Source: Marivirga arenosa
GTDB taxonomy: Bacteria > Bacteroidota > Bacteroidia > Cytophagales > Cyclobacteriaceae
DNA: 64,000 nucleotides
Assembly (NCBI RefSeq): GCF_030503875.2
Contig: NZ_CP129968.2
Span: forward strand, 2,196,001 to 2,260,000
Reading direction: 5' to 3'
Below the pieces are notes generated by a model. The model made no database searches. It saw only the letters and a list, made by a program, of their open reading frames with translations, and was not told the DNA's origin. This document shows positions 42,883-53,011 of this stretch, piece after piece. Positions within the stretch are counted from its first letter, which is position 1. The number at the start of each line of letters is the position of its first letter. The position numbers and the translations under genes are program-made.

Positions 42883-42914
42883 TTTCAATACAAAATTGCA
42901 ATAGATTATATTCG
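42883..42914 (+). promoter_or_regulatory. possible promoter of holA
   Basis: TTTC (42883-42886), 20 bases, then TATATTCG (42907-42914): each box has one mismatch to the Bacteroidota consensus. Transcription would start almost at the ATG, implying a nearly leaderless mRNA. Confidence 0.35.
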
Positions 42915-42919
42915 CACGT

Positions 42920-43942
42920 ATGGCAAAATCAGCAGAGCAAATACTGGCCGATCTTAAAAACGGAAATTACGCACCGGTTTATTTCTTACAGGGTGAAGAG
43001 CCTTATTTTATTGATTTAATCAGTAATTATATCGAGAAGAATGCTTTAGATGAAAGTGAGAAAGGGTTCAACCAACAAATATTATACGGAAAAGATGTAA
43101 AGTTAAATCAAGTTGTTTCTGCTGCCAGATCATTTCCTATGATGGGCCAAAGGCAAGTCATTATTGTCAAGGAAGCTCAGAATTTGGGTGAATTCACTGA
43201 AAGCAATTTCGATTTTAGTTTACTTGAAAATTACCTTCAAAGTCCTCAAGCTTCAACGGTTTTAGTATTCTGTTATAAGCATAAAAAGCTCGATAAGAGA
43301 AAGAAGATATATAAAAGCTTGCAGCAGCACACTATTCTATTAGAATCTAATAAAATATATGAGAATAAAGTGCCGGATTGGATTCTTCAGTATGTGAAAT
43401 CAAAAGGACATGGTATTAATAGGCAGGCTCTGATGTTATTAACTGAATATATTGGCAATAACCTAGAGCGCCTATCTAATGAAATTGATAAAGTACTTGT
43501 AAACTTTAACGAACCTTCAGAAATAACAGAAGCTTTAATTCAGGAGTATGTTGGTATCAATAAAGATTACAATATATTTGAATTACAATCAGCCATTATT
43601 AAGGGGAATGCTTTGAAGGCAAATCGAATTCTTAATTATTTTGCCTCAGACCCCAAAAATCATCCTGCAGTAGTGAATATTGGTTTTCTTCATTCATTTT
43701 TCACAAAACTCCTGCTAGTACATCATTCTGGAGATAAAAGTGAAAGAGGTGTAGCGAGTGCAGCTGGAGTAAATCCTTTTTTTGCGAAAGATTATATAGT
43801 AGCTGTAAATCGCTACAATCTTGGTAAAACAATTCAGAATCTAAACCATATTTTCCAAGCTGATTTAATGTTTAAGGGAGTAACAGCAAATATCAACGAA
43901 TCACAGTTGATGAAAGAATTGGTATATAAATTGATGCATTAA
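42920..43942 (+). CDS. holA: DNA polymerase III subunit delta
   Basis: A 340-residue clamp-loader subunit of usual length. The N-terminal AAA+-like fold begins PVYFLQGEEPYFIDLISNYI, then GQRQVIIVKEAQNL; the helical domain contains LLTEYIGNNLERLSNEIDK and YNIFELQSAIIKGN. It opens the beta clamp for loading. It is a single gene. Confidence 0.9.
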   Translation: MAKSAEQILADLKNGNYAPVYFLQGEEPYFIDLISNYIEKNALDESEKGFNQQILYGKDVKLNQVVSAARSFPMMGQRQVIIVKEAQNLGEFTESNFDFSLLENYLQSPQASTVLVFCYKHKKLDKRKKIYKSLQQHTILLESNKIYENKVPDWILQYVKSKGHGINRQALMLLTEYIGNNLERLSNEIDKVLVNFNEPSEITEALIQEYVGINKDYNIFELQSAIIKGNALKANRILNYFASDPKNHPAVVNIGFLHSFFTKLLLVHHSGDKSERGVASAAGVNPFFAKDYIVAVNRYNLGKTIQNLNHIFQADLMFKGVTANINESQLMKELVYKLMH

Positions 43943-44039
43943 GTATATCAATTAAAATAAAAAGCTGATTTAGTAGTTAACTAATCAACAGCTAATACGA
44001 TTATTTAATATAATTTAGGTATTGCATACAACAGGAAGT

Positions 44040-47000
44040 ATGATTAAAAATATTTTAATAGCAGGAATTCTAATAGCATTCCCATTTACTCTTTTTAGCC
44101 AATATGCTTTTGTAAATGAAGGTGAAAATGACATTTACAGTAATGCATTATCTTTATATAAGGATAAACAATATTCTGCTGCTCAACATAAATTCGAAGA
44201 ATATGTTCAGCATAAAAATGCAGATCAGTTAAAGGCTAAAAATGCAGAATATTACGGTGCCTTAATATCGATTTACCTTTATCAAAATGATGGGGAAAAG
44301 AGAATTAAATCCTTTGTAGAATCAAATCCCTCACATCCTAAAGCCCTTGAGGCTTATTTTGAACTGGCAAACTTCTATTTCCGGGAAAAGAATTATGCAA
44401 AAGCCATTCAATACTATCAAAAAACCGATGATAGTGTTTTAAATGAAGAGGATCAAAAAGACTATCAATTCAAATTAGCTTATTCCTATTTTAGCAGAAG
44501 AGCATTTGATGAAGCATTACCTCTTTTCAATCAATTGAAAAGAAGAAATAATGAGTATCAATCTGCTGCAAATTACTACGCAGGATACATCAATTTTAAT
44601 CAAGGGAATTTTGATAATGCATTAATTGATTTAGAAAGGGCTGCTGATAATGATACTTACAAAGTCTCTACTGCCAATATGATTGCCAACATCTATTATC
44701 AAAAAGGAGATTATAAGGCTTTAATAGAACATGCTGAAACATTACTTCCTCAGTTAAGTAGGATTGATGCTTTGAATATCAAATTGTTAATAGGAGATGC
44801 TTATTTCAATCAAAATGATTACAGCAAAGCAAATCAATATTTTCAGGAATACAGGGATGCGAGCAGATCAAAGCTTGATCGGGAATTATTATATCGAATG
44901 GGGTATGTAGCCTACCAGCAAAAAGACTTTAAAGAAGCAATTCAATTATTTGAAGAAGTAGGTATAGAAAAAGATTCTCTATCTCAATTTAATGCTTATT
45001 ATTTAGGAGAGCTATATCTTAAAAATGAGAATTACAGATATGCCGCAAATGCCTATGAGCAAGCAAAATTGCTAGATTTTAATAGGGGCATTACTGAAGA
45101 AAGTCACTTTCAACTTGCGAAGCTTTATCTACAAGAATCTAATGTATCAAAAGCAGTTTCTGAATTAAAATCTTTTATATCACAATACCCGAATAGTAAT
45201 TATGTAACGGAAGCTAAGGAATTATTAAGTGAAGCTTATTTAAATTCAAATGAATACAATCAGGCAATTGAGTTTATAGAGTCCATCCAAAGTAAATCTT
45301 TAAAGCTAAAACAAGCCTATCAGAAAGTTACCTTTTTACAGGGTGCAGAATACTTCAACCAGGCGAATTATTTCAGGGCAGTTCAGTTATTTCAGAAATC
45401 TGTAGAATATCCTCAGGATAAAACATTATTAGGAGAGACTTACTTTTGGATGGGAGAGTCATATTCCACGGGAAAAAAGTATCAGGACGCCATCAATGCA
45501 TACCAAAAATCATTTAATTATAGTGTTGAAAATGATGATTGGTTTTTAAGTTTAAATTATGGAATTGCTCATGCATTATATAATGATAAGCAATTTGAGA
45601 AAGCATTAGGGTATTTTAATGCTTATGTTAAAAATGGAAGAAAATTAATTTACTATCAAGATGCTTTAATTCGATTAGCGGATTGTTATTATGTGACTAA
45701 ATCTTATGAATTAGCATTAGATTATTATCAAAGGGCGATAGGTGAGAAGAATGCTAATATTGATTATGCTTATTTTCAAAAAGGAGTTATTAATGCGATA
45801 AATGGAAAAAATACTTTAGCGAACCAGAGTTTTGATAAGATAATAAATGACTATAAAAACTCGAATTATTACGACAATGCGATTTTTCAAAAAGCGCAAT
45901 TGGCATTTGAATCCGGGCAGTACCAAACTGCAATTAATGGGTTTACAAATCTTTTGAAAAATCTACCACAAAGTCCTTTAAGACCCTATTCATATGCTAA
46001 AAGAGCGCTTGCCTATTTTAATTTACAGCAATATGAAAAAGCTGAAGGTGACTATAAGCTAATCCTTAATAATTATTTGACTCATTCCACAGCAAATGGT
46101 GCATTAGCCGGTTTGCAGGAATTATATGGCATTATGAATAAGGAGGAAGATCTTGATCAATATCTAACAGCCTATAAAAATGCTAATCCGAATGATGGGG
46201 AAGTAACTAAAATTGAATTTGATGCTGCTCAGTCATTGTATTTTAATCAAAAGTACGATCGTGCCATTGCTTCTTTTCAAGCTTACATTAACAATTATCC
46301 TGATCATTCATTGACAGCAGATGCTAAATACTATCTAGCGGATTCCTATTACCGAAATAACCAATTCAATGAAGCCTTGGATCTATTTTACGAGGTAGTT
46401 GAATCCAATAATACGGCTTTTAATAAAAGATCAATTCTTAAAATAGCAGAAATAGAATTACAGAATAAAGCCTATGATAAAGCAAGATTATACTTCTCAA
46501 AATTACTAGATAATTCAGAGAATAAGAAAGATAAATTCAATGCTTATACGGGTTTAATGGAGATTGCTAAATCTCAATCTGATTATAGTAAAATGATTTA
46601 TTATGCTGATTTAATTATAAAAGAAGCAGCCGTTAATGCTAATGCGGTTAATGAAGCCTATTTAAATAAGGGAATGGCTAACTATTATCAAGGAAAGTAT
46701 GATGAAGCAAAAGTGAGTTTCCAAAATGCTGTAAATGCAGCAAAGGATGAATATGCGGCTGAATCAAAATATATGATATCCTTGATGCAATATAATTCTG
46801 AGGAATATCAGGAATCCATCAATACCTTGTTTGAGTTGAATAAAACGTATAATTCTTATTCAACATGGTTAGGCAAATCATTTTTATTAATAGCGGATAA
46901 TTATTATGCAATGAGAGAGTCTTTTCAGGCTAAGGCAACCTTGAATTCTATTATTGAGAATTCAGATTCTAAAATTTTAAAAGATGAAGCTCAATTAAAG

Positions 47001-47135
47001 CTTGATTTGATTAAAGAGGAGGAGGCCAGGCTAGATGGGATTGAAACGGATAATATTTCAAGTGAAAAGAATGATAGCATTAGCAACTCATTAGAAATGA
47101 ATGAAGTAATTGAAAATGACTCAACGAAGAATTAA
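44040..47135 (+). CDS. large TPR protein of an ExbB/TonB-linked envelope system
   Basis: 1031 residues from the ATG at 44040; an in-frame TTG 18 bases upstream is less likely because the signal peptide (MIKNILIAGILIAFPFTLFSQ) starts at the ATG. The mature protein is almost entirely tetratricopeptide repeats, about 25 units with Tyr-rich A helices (NYAKAIQYYQK, YDRAIASFQAYINNYP). Periplasmic. Long TPR proteins at this position are known in Bacteroidota as putative TonB-system components. It is followed after one base by a barrel gene, then SPOR, ExbB, ExbD and TonB genes. Confidence 0.82.
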   Translation: MIKNILIAGILIAFPFTLFSQYAFVNEGENDIYSNALSLYKDKQYSAAQHKFEEYVQHKNADQLKAKNAEYYGALISIYLYQNDGEKRIKSFVESNPSHPKALEAYFELANFYFREKNYAKAIQYYQKTDDSVLNEEDQKDYQFKLAYSYFSRRAFDEALPLFNQLKRRNNEYQSAANYYAGYINFNQGNFDNALIDLERAADNDTYKVSTANMIANIYYQKGDYKALIEHAETLLPQLSRIDALNIKLLIGDAYFNQNDYSKANQYFQEYRDASRSKLDRELLYRMGYVAYQQKDFKEAIQLFEEVGIEKDSLSQFNAYYLGELYLKNENYRYAANAYEQAKLLDFNRGITEESHFQLAKLYLQESNVSKAVSELKSFISQYPNSNYVTEAKELLSEAYLNSNEYNQAIEFIESIQSKSLKLKQAYQKVTFLQGAEYFNQANYFRAVQLFQKSVEYPQDKTLLGETYFWMGESYSTGKKYQDAINAYQKSFNYSVENDDWFLSLNYGIAHALYNDKQFEKALGYFNAYVKNGRKLIYYQDALIRLADCYYVTKSYELALDYYQRAIGEKNANIDYAYFQKGVINAINGKNTLANQSFDKIINDYKNSNYYDNAIFQKAQLAFESGQYQTAINGFTNLLKNLPQSPLRPYSYAKRALAYFNLQQYEKAEGDYKLILNNYLTHSTANGALAGLQELYGIMNKEEDLDQYLTAYKNANPNDGEVTKIEFDAAQSLYFNQKYDRAIASFQAYINNYPDHSLTADAKYYLADSYYRNNQFNEALDLFYEVVESNNTAFNKRSILKIAEIELQNKAYDKARLYFSKLLDNSENKKDKFNAYTGLMEIAKSQSDYSKMIYYADLIIKEAAVNANAVNEAYLNKGMANYYQGKYDEAKVSFQNAVNAAKDEYAAESKYMISLMQYNSEEYQESINTLFELNKTYNSYSTWLGKSFLLIADNYYAMRESFQAKATLNSIIENSDSKILKDEAQLKLDLIKEEEARLDGIETDNISSEKNDSISNSLEMNEVIENDSTKN

Positions 47136-47136
47136 T

Positions 47137-48825
47137 ATGTTAAAATATGTTTTAATTGTCATTTTAAGCTTTCCAATAGCTGTTTTAGCTCAGGATAATT
47201 GGAATCAAGAAGGTGATCTAGAGGATTCTCAGGTGATCATTGAGAAGGATAGAAAGATTGATTTAGCAAGGGTAAATAGAGATTTTAAAAAAGTGCCGAA
47301 TGCTAAATCAAGTCAATCTTCCATTGATGTGAAATTCAATTCAAAACAGTTTATTCCTGAACTTAATAAATTGTCTCCTCGGATTAGAGTTTTGACTATT
47401 CAAGATGAAAAACTTGAGAAATTATATGGAAGCCAAGTAAAATTAGGGGGTGGAAATTATGGAGCTTCATATTTTGAAGGCAATTTCTCTAGCAAAAGAA
47501 ATAAAGATAAAAGCTATGGTTTAAATCTACTACATCAAAGCTTTGCTAATGGACCTATTGATGGAAGGAATTCAGGCTCCGGATATCAAAACATAAATCC
47601 ATATGGAAAATTTATATTTCAAAATGCAGCTCTTTCAGCTGACGCATTTTATGAAAGAAATAATAACTATTTGTATGGTTATGATACAACCTTAGTAAAT
47701 GAAGTAGATCGAGATAGTATTCAAAGAACCTATCATTCAATTGGAGCTAATATAAAACTAGAAGATCGAAATGATAATTCTAATTACCATTATAAGTTGG
47801 GCTTAAATACATATCAACTATTTTCTAATATTGAAAATTCAGAGTTTTCATTTAACTATGCCTTAGATAATAGTTATGATATTAATGAAGACATCTCTGC
47901 CTATTTCAATCTAAATGGATTTCTCTCTAACCTTAATTTCAATGCAATAGATTCTAGTCAAAATAGGAATTTAATTCGTTTCCAACCTGGCATCTATTAT
48001 AATTGGAATGATTTGAGAATAAAGGCGGGAATTATTATTGCCTATGAAAACGACACATTAGAGAATTTGGGCAAGACACATCTTTTTCCAGATTTGAATG
48101 CTGAGTATACTGTGTTCGATAAATTAAGTTTATTTATTGGAATTAAAGGTGATATAAGAGCAAATCAATATAGAAGCTTCTTAAATGAAAATCCTTATTT
48201 AGACAATACCATTCCAGTATTTAATACTTTAATGCCTGTAAAATTCTATGGTGGAGTGAATGGTGCCATCAGTAATGTATTAGGCTATGAAGTAGGAGGA
48301 AGTATTGCATCTGTTCAATATAATTACGGTTTTACTGCTATTTTTGATGAATCGGAGGGTGAATTAAGATATGCTCCTAGATATTTTATAGATAAAAATA
48401 CCGAAGCCAATGCTTACTTGGCATTATCTACCAATCTAGATAATTTGAATATAGATTTAAGAGGAGACTATTTCTATTATAATGTTGGCGATAATCAATT
48501 AATGCCATTTAGACCACAGTTTCAACTCAAGCTGAATTCAGATTATCTAATTGCTGACAAACTAAAAATAGGATTGAATGCACATTTACAAGGTGCTATG
48601 AACAATGAAAATATATTCTTAGAAGAAAATGCTAATTATTCCTTTAATATAGATGAAGCTATACCACCCATATATGATTTAGGAATAAAATTAGCATATC
48701 AATTGAGCAATAGAAGCCAGATTTTCTTACATGCTAATAACCTGATAGCCAACAAATATGAGTATTTCTTGGGTTATCCTAACCGTGGGTTCCAAGTTTT
48801 GGGAGGTTTCACATATTCATTTTAA
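47137..48825 (+). CDS. plugless TonB-receptor-like beta-barrel
   Basis: 562 residues from the ATG at 47137, chosen because the signal peptide MLKYVLIVILSFPIAVLAQ starts there; an upstream in-frame ATG would overlap the TPR gene by 26 bases. After about 90 residues of linker come alternating amphipathic strands and a terminal segment ANNLIANKYEYFLGYPNRG ending in Phe, as in TonB-dependent receptors. I see no plug domain or TonB box, so it is an outer-membrane barrel related to receptors but not a normal one. It probably works with the TPR protein. Confidence 0.75.
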   Translation: MLKYVLIVILSFPIAVLAQDNWNQEGDLEDSQVIIEKDRKIDLARVNRDFKKVPNAKSSQSSIDVKFNSKQFIPELNKLSPRIRVLTIQDEKLEKLYGSQVKLGGGNYGASYFEGNFSSKRNKDKSYGLNLLHQSFANGPIDGRNSGSGYQNINPYGKFIFQNAALSADAFYERNNNYLYGYDTTLVNEVDRDSIQRTYHSIGANIKLEDRNDNSNYHYKLGLNTYQLFSNIENSEFSFNYALDNSYDINEDISAYFNLNGFLSNLNFNAIDSSQNRNLIRFQPGIYYNWNDLRIKAGIIIAYENDTLENLGKTHLFPDLNAEYTVFDKLSLFIGIKGDIRANQYRSFLNENPYLDNTIPVFNTLMPVKFYGGVNGAISNVLGYEVGGSIASVQYNYGFTAIFDESEGELRYAPRYFIDKNTEANAYLALSTNLDNLNIDLRGDYFYYNVGDNQLMPFRPQFQLKLNSDYLIADKLKIGLNAHLQGAMNNENIFLEENANYSFNIDEAIPPIYDLGIKLAYQLSNRSQIFLHANNLIANKYEYFLGYPNRGFQVLGGFTYSF

Positions 48826-48832
48826 TGTTTTT

Positions 48833-48864
48833 AAAATCAATATTTGCCATTATATTTGATTTTT
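48833..48864 (+). terminator. possible terminator after the barrel gene
   Basis: AAAATCAA-TAT pairs with ATA-TTTGATTTT across an eight-base loop with one bulge, eight bases after the stop. It would separate the TPR/barrel pair from the SPOR-ExbBD-TonB set. Confidence 0.45.
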
Positions 48865-48980
48865 GTAATTAAATGTACTTATAAATAAGTATTGATTTTA
48901 TTGAAAAATTATAGTTTATTGATAAAGTATTATGATTTTTTAATACTTTTAAGTTAGAGTAAACCTTAAATTACCAGAAC

Positions 48981-49763
48981 ATGGCCAAGAAGGACAAAAA
49001 AGACGAAGAGTATAAAGACGAAAACTTACATAATGGACCGGATCAAGATGATGAGGATTTCGGTTTGCCTGATTTAGATGATGAAAGCGATTCTGATCAA
49101 TCTGATGACTTCAACACTACTGAGGATGATAAAGAGGTAGAAACTTCATTTGATACTTCAGAAACCTCAGAGACTTCTGATGAGCCTTTTTCCATGGAAG
49201 ATTATGATCCAAATCCATTTGGAGACGATGATGATGAAACTCAAGAAGAACCAACTGCTACTGAAGAAGAAAAAAAGCCAGTAGCTTCTTATACTCCACC
49301 TAAAAAGCAATCAGCTGCTCCGATTATTATTACCTTATCAATTATTATAATTGCTGCAGTTGCTTTAGTATATTTTTTCTTCCTAAAAGAGCCTGAAAAA
49401 GAGCCAGTAGTAGAAGAGCCAGTTCAAGATACAACAACTTATGTGGTTGAAAAACCAGTTGAGCCTGAAGAACCAGAAGTTATTGAACCTGAAGAACCAG
49501 AAGTTGGAGTAGTGAATACACTAAATTCTAGAACAGGTCGTTCATATGTTGTTGTAGGAAGTTTCTTTGATGAAGATCTTGCGAAGGACTATGCAGAAGA
49601 ACTTATAAAAGATGGAACGAATGCTTATATCATTCCTCCATTTGGAAAAAGTAAATTCAATAGAGTGGCTATTGAAGAAACTGAAAGTTTTGCTGCAGCT
49701 AGTACAAGAGCTACAGAATTATCAGGACAATTTAAAGAACAACCTTGGCCTTTGAAATATTGA
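48981..49763 (+). CDS. SPOR-domain membrane protein
   Basis: 260 residues. Residues 1-112 are very acidic and disordered (DQDDEDFGLPDLDDES). One membrane helix spans about 114-135 (IIITLSIIIIAAVALVYFFF). A Glu/Pro spacer follows (EPEEPEVIEPEEPEV), then the SPOR domain from about 187 (RSYVVVGSFFDEDLAKDYAEEL, NAYIIPPFGKSKFNRVAI). SPOR domains bind denuded septal peptidoglycan. Type II topology with SPOR in the periplasm. It precedes exbB by 11 bases. Confidence 0.9.
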   Translation: MAKKDKKDEEYKDENLHNGPDQDDEDFGLPDLDDESDSDQSDDFNTTEDDKEVETSFDTSETSETSDEPFSMEDYDPNPFGDDDDETQEEPTATEEEKKPVASYTPPKKQSAAPIIITLSIIIIAAVALVYFFFLKEPEKEPVVEEPVQDTTTYVVEKPVEPEEPEVIEPEEPEVGVVNTLNSRTGRSYVVVGSFFDEDLAKDYAEELIKDGTNAYIIPPFGKSKFNRVAIEETESFAAASTRATELSGQFKEQPWPLKY

Positions 49764-49774
49764 TAAAATAAAAT

Positions 49775-50452
49775 ATGACACTATTACAAGTTACTACCCT
49801 TGCAGATTCTGCAGCGGTAAACGCTCAAGAAAACAGCGTTAATTTGTTTGACTTACTTTTAAAAGGGGGATATGTTATGATTCCCCTTTTGTTATTATCG
49901 GCAGCGGCAATTGCAATTTTTGTTGAAAGAGTATTAACCATTAAGAAATCTTCCAAGACACCGACTGGCCTTCTAGATCAGGTAAAATCCTTGGTTTCTG
50001 ATGGTAAGATTGATGAAGCAAAAATGCTATGCAGTCAAAATGAAACCCCCATAGCTAAAATGTTAGAGAAGGGAGTTTCTAGAATTGGTAGTCCTCTTAA
50101 AAACATTGAGGTGTCTATCGAAAATGTAGGAAAAGTAGAGATTTACAGATTAGAAAAGAATCTTTCTCTATTAGCTACAATATCAGGTGCGGCACCTATG
50201 ATTGGTTTCCTAGGGACTGTTACGGGTATGATTCAAGCTTTTATAGCCATTGCACAGGAAGAAGGCTCAGTTAGTCCTAAATTATTATCTGAAGGGATTT
50301 ATGAGGCCATGATCACAACGGCTGTAGGTCTTTCGGTGGGTATTATTGCTTATTTAGGATATAATTACTTAGTTACTCAAGTTCAGAAAGTAATCCATAA
50401 AATGGAATATACTTCGGTTGAGTTTATTGATTTATTACAAGAATCTAAATAA
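49775..50452 (+). CDS. exbB: MotA/TolQ/ExbB proton channel
   Basis: 225 residues with three membrane helices: one near 31-50 (GGYVMIPLLLLSAAAIAIF) and two in the core (ATISGAAPMIGFLGTVTGMI and AMITTAVGLSVGIIAYLGY). The conserved GTVTGMI segment lines the proton path. With ExbD and TonB it turns proton motive force into work on the outer membrane. It starts 11 bases after the SPOR gene and 10 before exbD. Confidence 0.92.
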   Translation: MTLLQVTTLADSAAVNAQENSVNLFDLLLKGGYVMIPLLLLSAAAIAIFVERVLTIKKSSKTPTGLLDQVKSLVSDGKIDEAKMLCSQNETPIAKMLEKGVSRIGSPLKNIEVSIENVGKVEIYRLEKNLSLLATISGAAPMIGFLGTVTGMIQAFIAIAQEEGSVSPKLLSEGIYEAMITTAVGLSVGIIAYLGYNYLVTQVQKVIHKMEYTSVEFIDLLQESK

Positions 50453-50462
50453 GTAAGGTGCT

Positions 50463-50858
50463 ATGTCAATGAAATCAAGACATAATGTAGATCCAGCATT
50501 TAGCATGTCATCGATGACTGACATCATATTTTTGTTGCTTATATTTTTCATGCTTACTTCTTCTTTTATTACGCCTTCTGGTTTACCGGTTAATTTGCCT
50601 TCCAGTAAATCTACCAATATCGTAATGCAAAAAGTTAGCGTTACGATAACAGCAGATATGCTTTATTTCGTTAATGATAGGAGAGTTGCTGTTTCTGACC
50701 TAGAAACTGCTATTCAAAGAGAATTAAGAAATGCGGACGAAGGAGTTGTAGTTTTACATATCGACAAAACTGTTCCTACAGAATATCTAGTAAAAGTAGC
50801 AGGAATAGCAGCCTCATTAAAAGCAAAAGTATCAATTGCTGCACAACCGAATGAGTGA
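50463..50858 (+). CDS. exbD: ExbD/TolR biopolymer transport protein
   Basis: 131 residues. A single helix includes the essential Asp (SSMTDIIFLLLIFFML); the periplasmic domain follows (VTITADMLYFVNDRRV, VVLHIDKTVPTEYLVKV). It partners ExbB. It overlaps the TonB gene if the first ATG of that gene is used. Confidence 0.93.
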   Translation: MSMKSRHNVDPAFSMSSMTDIIFLLLIFFMLTSSFITPSGLPVNLPSSKSTNIVMQKVSVTITADMLYFVNDRRVAVSDLETAIQRELRNADEGVVVLHIDKTVPTEYLVKVAGIAASLKAKVSIAAQPNE

Positions 50859-51705
50859 TTATGTACATAGAGAAAAGAAAAATCGGATAATAGGAATATC
50901 CGTATCATTAGGGCTACACATATTGCTGCTCCTGCTATTCCTATGGGTAACCGCTTGGAAGGAGCCTTATCCACCTCTTCCAGAATATGGGATAGAATTA
51001 AATATAGGTATGGATAATACGGGATCAGGTGATGAACCCATTGCAAGTCAAGAAACGGAAGTGACTGAAGAAGAGCCTGTTGAAGAAGTACAGGAAAATA
51101 CCGAAGAGTCAGTTGATGAAAGTGCTGAAACCGAAGAAGTGATTGATGAGAGTGAGAATACTACTGAAGATGTAGCAGAAGAAACTGTTGAAGAGGTAGT
51201 TAGTAATCAAGAATCACCTGTAAAGGTTGAAGAGAAGAAAGAAGAAAAAAAGCAGGAAAAAACTCAAAAAGAAGAAGTAGAAGAGAAGAAAGAAGAACCA
51301 AAAGCCAATCCTAATGCTTTATTTCCTGGTAATAATGATTCACAAGGAGAAACTACCAACAACAAAGGGGATCAAGGAAATTCTGACGGGCAAGTAGATG
51401 CTGAGGCTATGATGGGGCCTCAGGGTGGTGGAAATGGAAGCTCATTGGATATGGCCGGTTGGAAATGGGATTCTCCTCCCAGACCAAATGATACTTCACA
51501 GCAGAGTGGTAAAATTGTATTTGAGATTAGAGTAGACGGAAATGGAGAGGTCATTTCTGTACGGGCTATTGAGACTACTGTATCTGCTGAGGTGGTTAAA
51601 ATTTACCAAGATGAAGTAGCTAAATTAAGTTTCAGCAGAACGTCAGGAGGTAGAACTGCTCCTCAATCTAAAGGAACCATTACATTTTTGATTCGATCTA
51701 ATTAA
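50836..51705 (+). CDS. TonB-like energy transducer
   Basis: 289 residues. The first ATG overlaps exbD by 23 bases; the ATG 15 bases on (MSDYVHREKK) is equally good. One membrane helix lies at about 21-43 (LGLHILLLLLFLWVTAW). A long Glu/Val spacer then turns Lys/Glu-rich (about 70-160). The C-terminal domain (SGKIVFEIRVDGNGEVISV) has a TonB-like beta pattern. It is translationally coupled to ExbD and starts a chain of short overlaps running into folC. A TolA-like role is the alternative. Confidence 0.8.
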   Translation: MLHNRMSDYVHREKKNRIIGISVSLGLHILLLLLFLWVTAWKEPYPPLPEYGIELNIGMDNTGSGDEPIASQETEVTEEEPVEEVQENTEESVDESAETEEVIDESENTTEDVAEETVEEVVSNQESPVKVEEKKEEKKQEKTQKEEVEEKKEEPKANPNALFPGNNDSQGETTNNKGDQGNSDGQVDAEAMMGPQGGGNGSSLDMAGWKWDSPPRPNDTSQQSGKIVFEIRVDGNGEVISVRAIETTVSAEVVKIYQDEVAKLSFSRTSGGRTAPQSKGTITFLIRSN

Positions 51706-53010
51706 ATGATGACCTATCAAGAAGCAGAAGCTTTTTTATTCGAGCAATTACCCATGTTTCAGAGAGTAGGTAGTGCTGCTTATAAAAAAGACTTACACAA
51801 CACAATTGAATTATTAAAATACTTAAATAATCCTCATGAAAAGACGAGGTATATTCATGTTGCAGGTACGAATGGTAAGGGGAGTACCTCATCATTTCTT
51901 GCATCGGCTTTAAAAGAAGCAGGCTATAAAACAGGCCTCTATACTTCTCCTCACCTTAAGAGCTTTACAGAACGAATGAGGATTAATGGATTACCAATTC
52001 CAGAATCTAGAGTTATTCAATATGTAGAAAAGTTTAAACCTATAATTGAATCATTAAAACCTTCATTTTTTGAATTAACAACTGCAATGGCATTCGATTA
52101 CTTTGCTGAAGAAAAAGTGGATATTGCGGTGATTGAAGTGGGCATGGGAGGTAGATTAGATTGTACTAATATCATTAATCCAGAATTATCAATTATCACT
52201 CAAATTGGTTTAGACCACCAGCAATTTTTGGGTGATACTGTAGAGGAAATCACAAAAGAGAAAGCGGGTATAATAAAAGAAAAAACCCCTATTATTACTT
52301 CAGTGAATGAAAATGAACTTAGGTTAATTATTAAATCTATTGCTGATTCCAAAGGGGCTCCGTATAACGATGCTTCCAAATATTATGATATTTCTACAAT
52401 AGAGGAGACGATCCCACATTGGAAATGTAGAGCAAATAGTCTTAAAAACGATTTATCCATTGATTTTGAATTAGGAATGTCAGCAAGCTATCAATTGCAA
52501 AATCTTAAATCTGTATTTACGGCTATTGACATTTTGAATGAACAAAATTATAGCATTTCAGAGCAACATATTAAAGATGGCTTAAAAAATGTAATAGTAA
52601 ATTCGGGTATAAAAGGAAGATGGCAACGGATATCAAATGATTATAACAAAGCGAAGATTATTGCTGATACTGGCCATAATTATGCCGCTTTTGAACATTT
52701 GATAAAGATGATAGATAAAGAAGAAAAGGAAAAACTTCATTTCGTTTTTGCCTCTGTAAATGACAAAAAATTAGATGAGGTTTTATCTATACTTCCGAAA
52801 AATGCATGCTATTATTTTACTCAAGCAAAAATACCAAGAGCATTAGAGGCTTCAATTCTAAAAAACAAAGCTTCGGAATATGATTTACTAGGTGAAAGAT
52901 ATTCTTCAATTGAAGAAGCTTATGAGGCTGCTAAAAAAAATGCTAGTGACAAAGACTTAATTTTTGTAGGAGGTTCTACCTTTGCAGTCGCTGAAATTCC
53001 TGAATTATAA
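51706..53010 (+). CDS. folC: folylpolyglutamate/dihydrofolate synthase
   Basis: 434 residues, family length. The Mur-ligase ATP loop is HVAGTNGKGSTSSFLASAL, then GLYTSPHLKSFTERMRING, EVGMGGRLDCTNII and LDHQQFLGDTVEEITKEKAGI; the C-terminal domain has RWQRISN and IADTGHNYAAFE. It adds glutamate to folates. It starts directly after the TonB-gene stop. Confidence 0.94.
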   Translation: MMTYQEAEAFLFEQLPMFQRVGSAAYKKDLHNTIELLKYLNNPHEKTRYIHVAGTNGKGSTSSFLASALKEAGYKTGLYTSPHLKSFTERMRINGLPIPESRVIQYVEKFKPIIESLKPSFFELTTAMAFDYFAEEKVDIAVIEVGMGGRLDCTNIINPELSIITQIGLDHQQFLGDTVEEITKEKAGIIKEKTPIITSVNENELRLIIKSIADSKGAPYNDASKYYDISTIEETIPHWKCRANSLKNDLSIDFELGMSASYQLQNLKSVFTAIDILNEQNYSISEQHIKDGLKNVIVNSGIKGRWQRISNDYNKAKIIADTGHNYAAFEHLIKMIDKEEKEKLHFVFASVNDKKLDEVLSILPKNACYYFTQAKIPRALEASILKNKASEYDLLGERYSSIEEAYEAAKKNASDKDLIFVGGSTFAVAEIPEL

Positions 53011-53011
53011 A

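Noticed and set aside
44022..44039. TTG start for the TPR protein
   Set aside because: The signal peptide begins at the following ATG.
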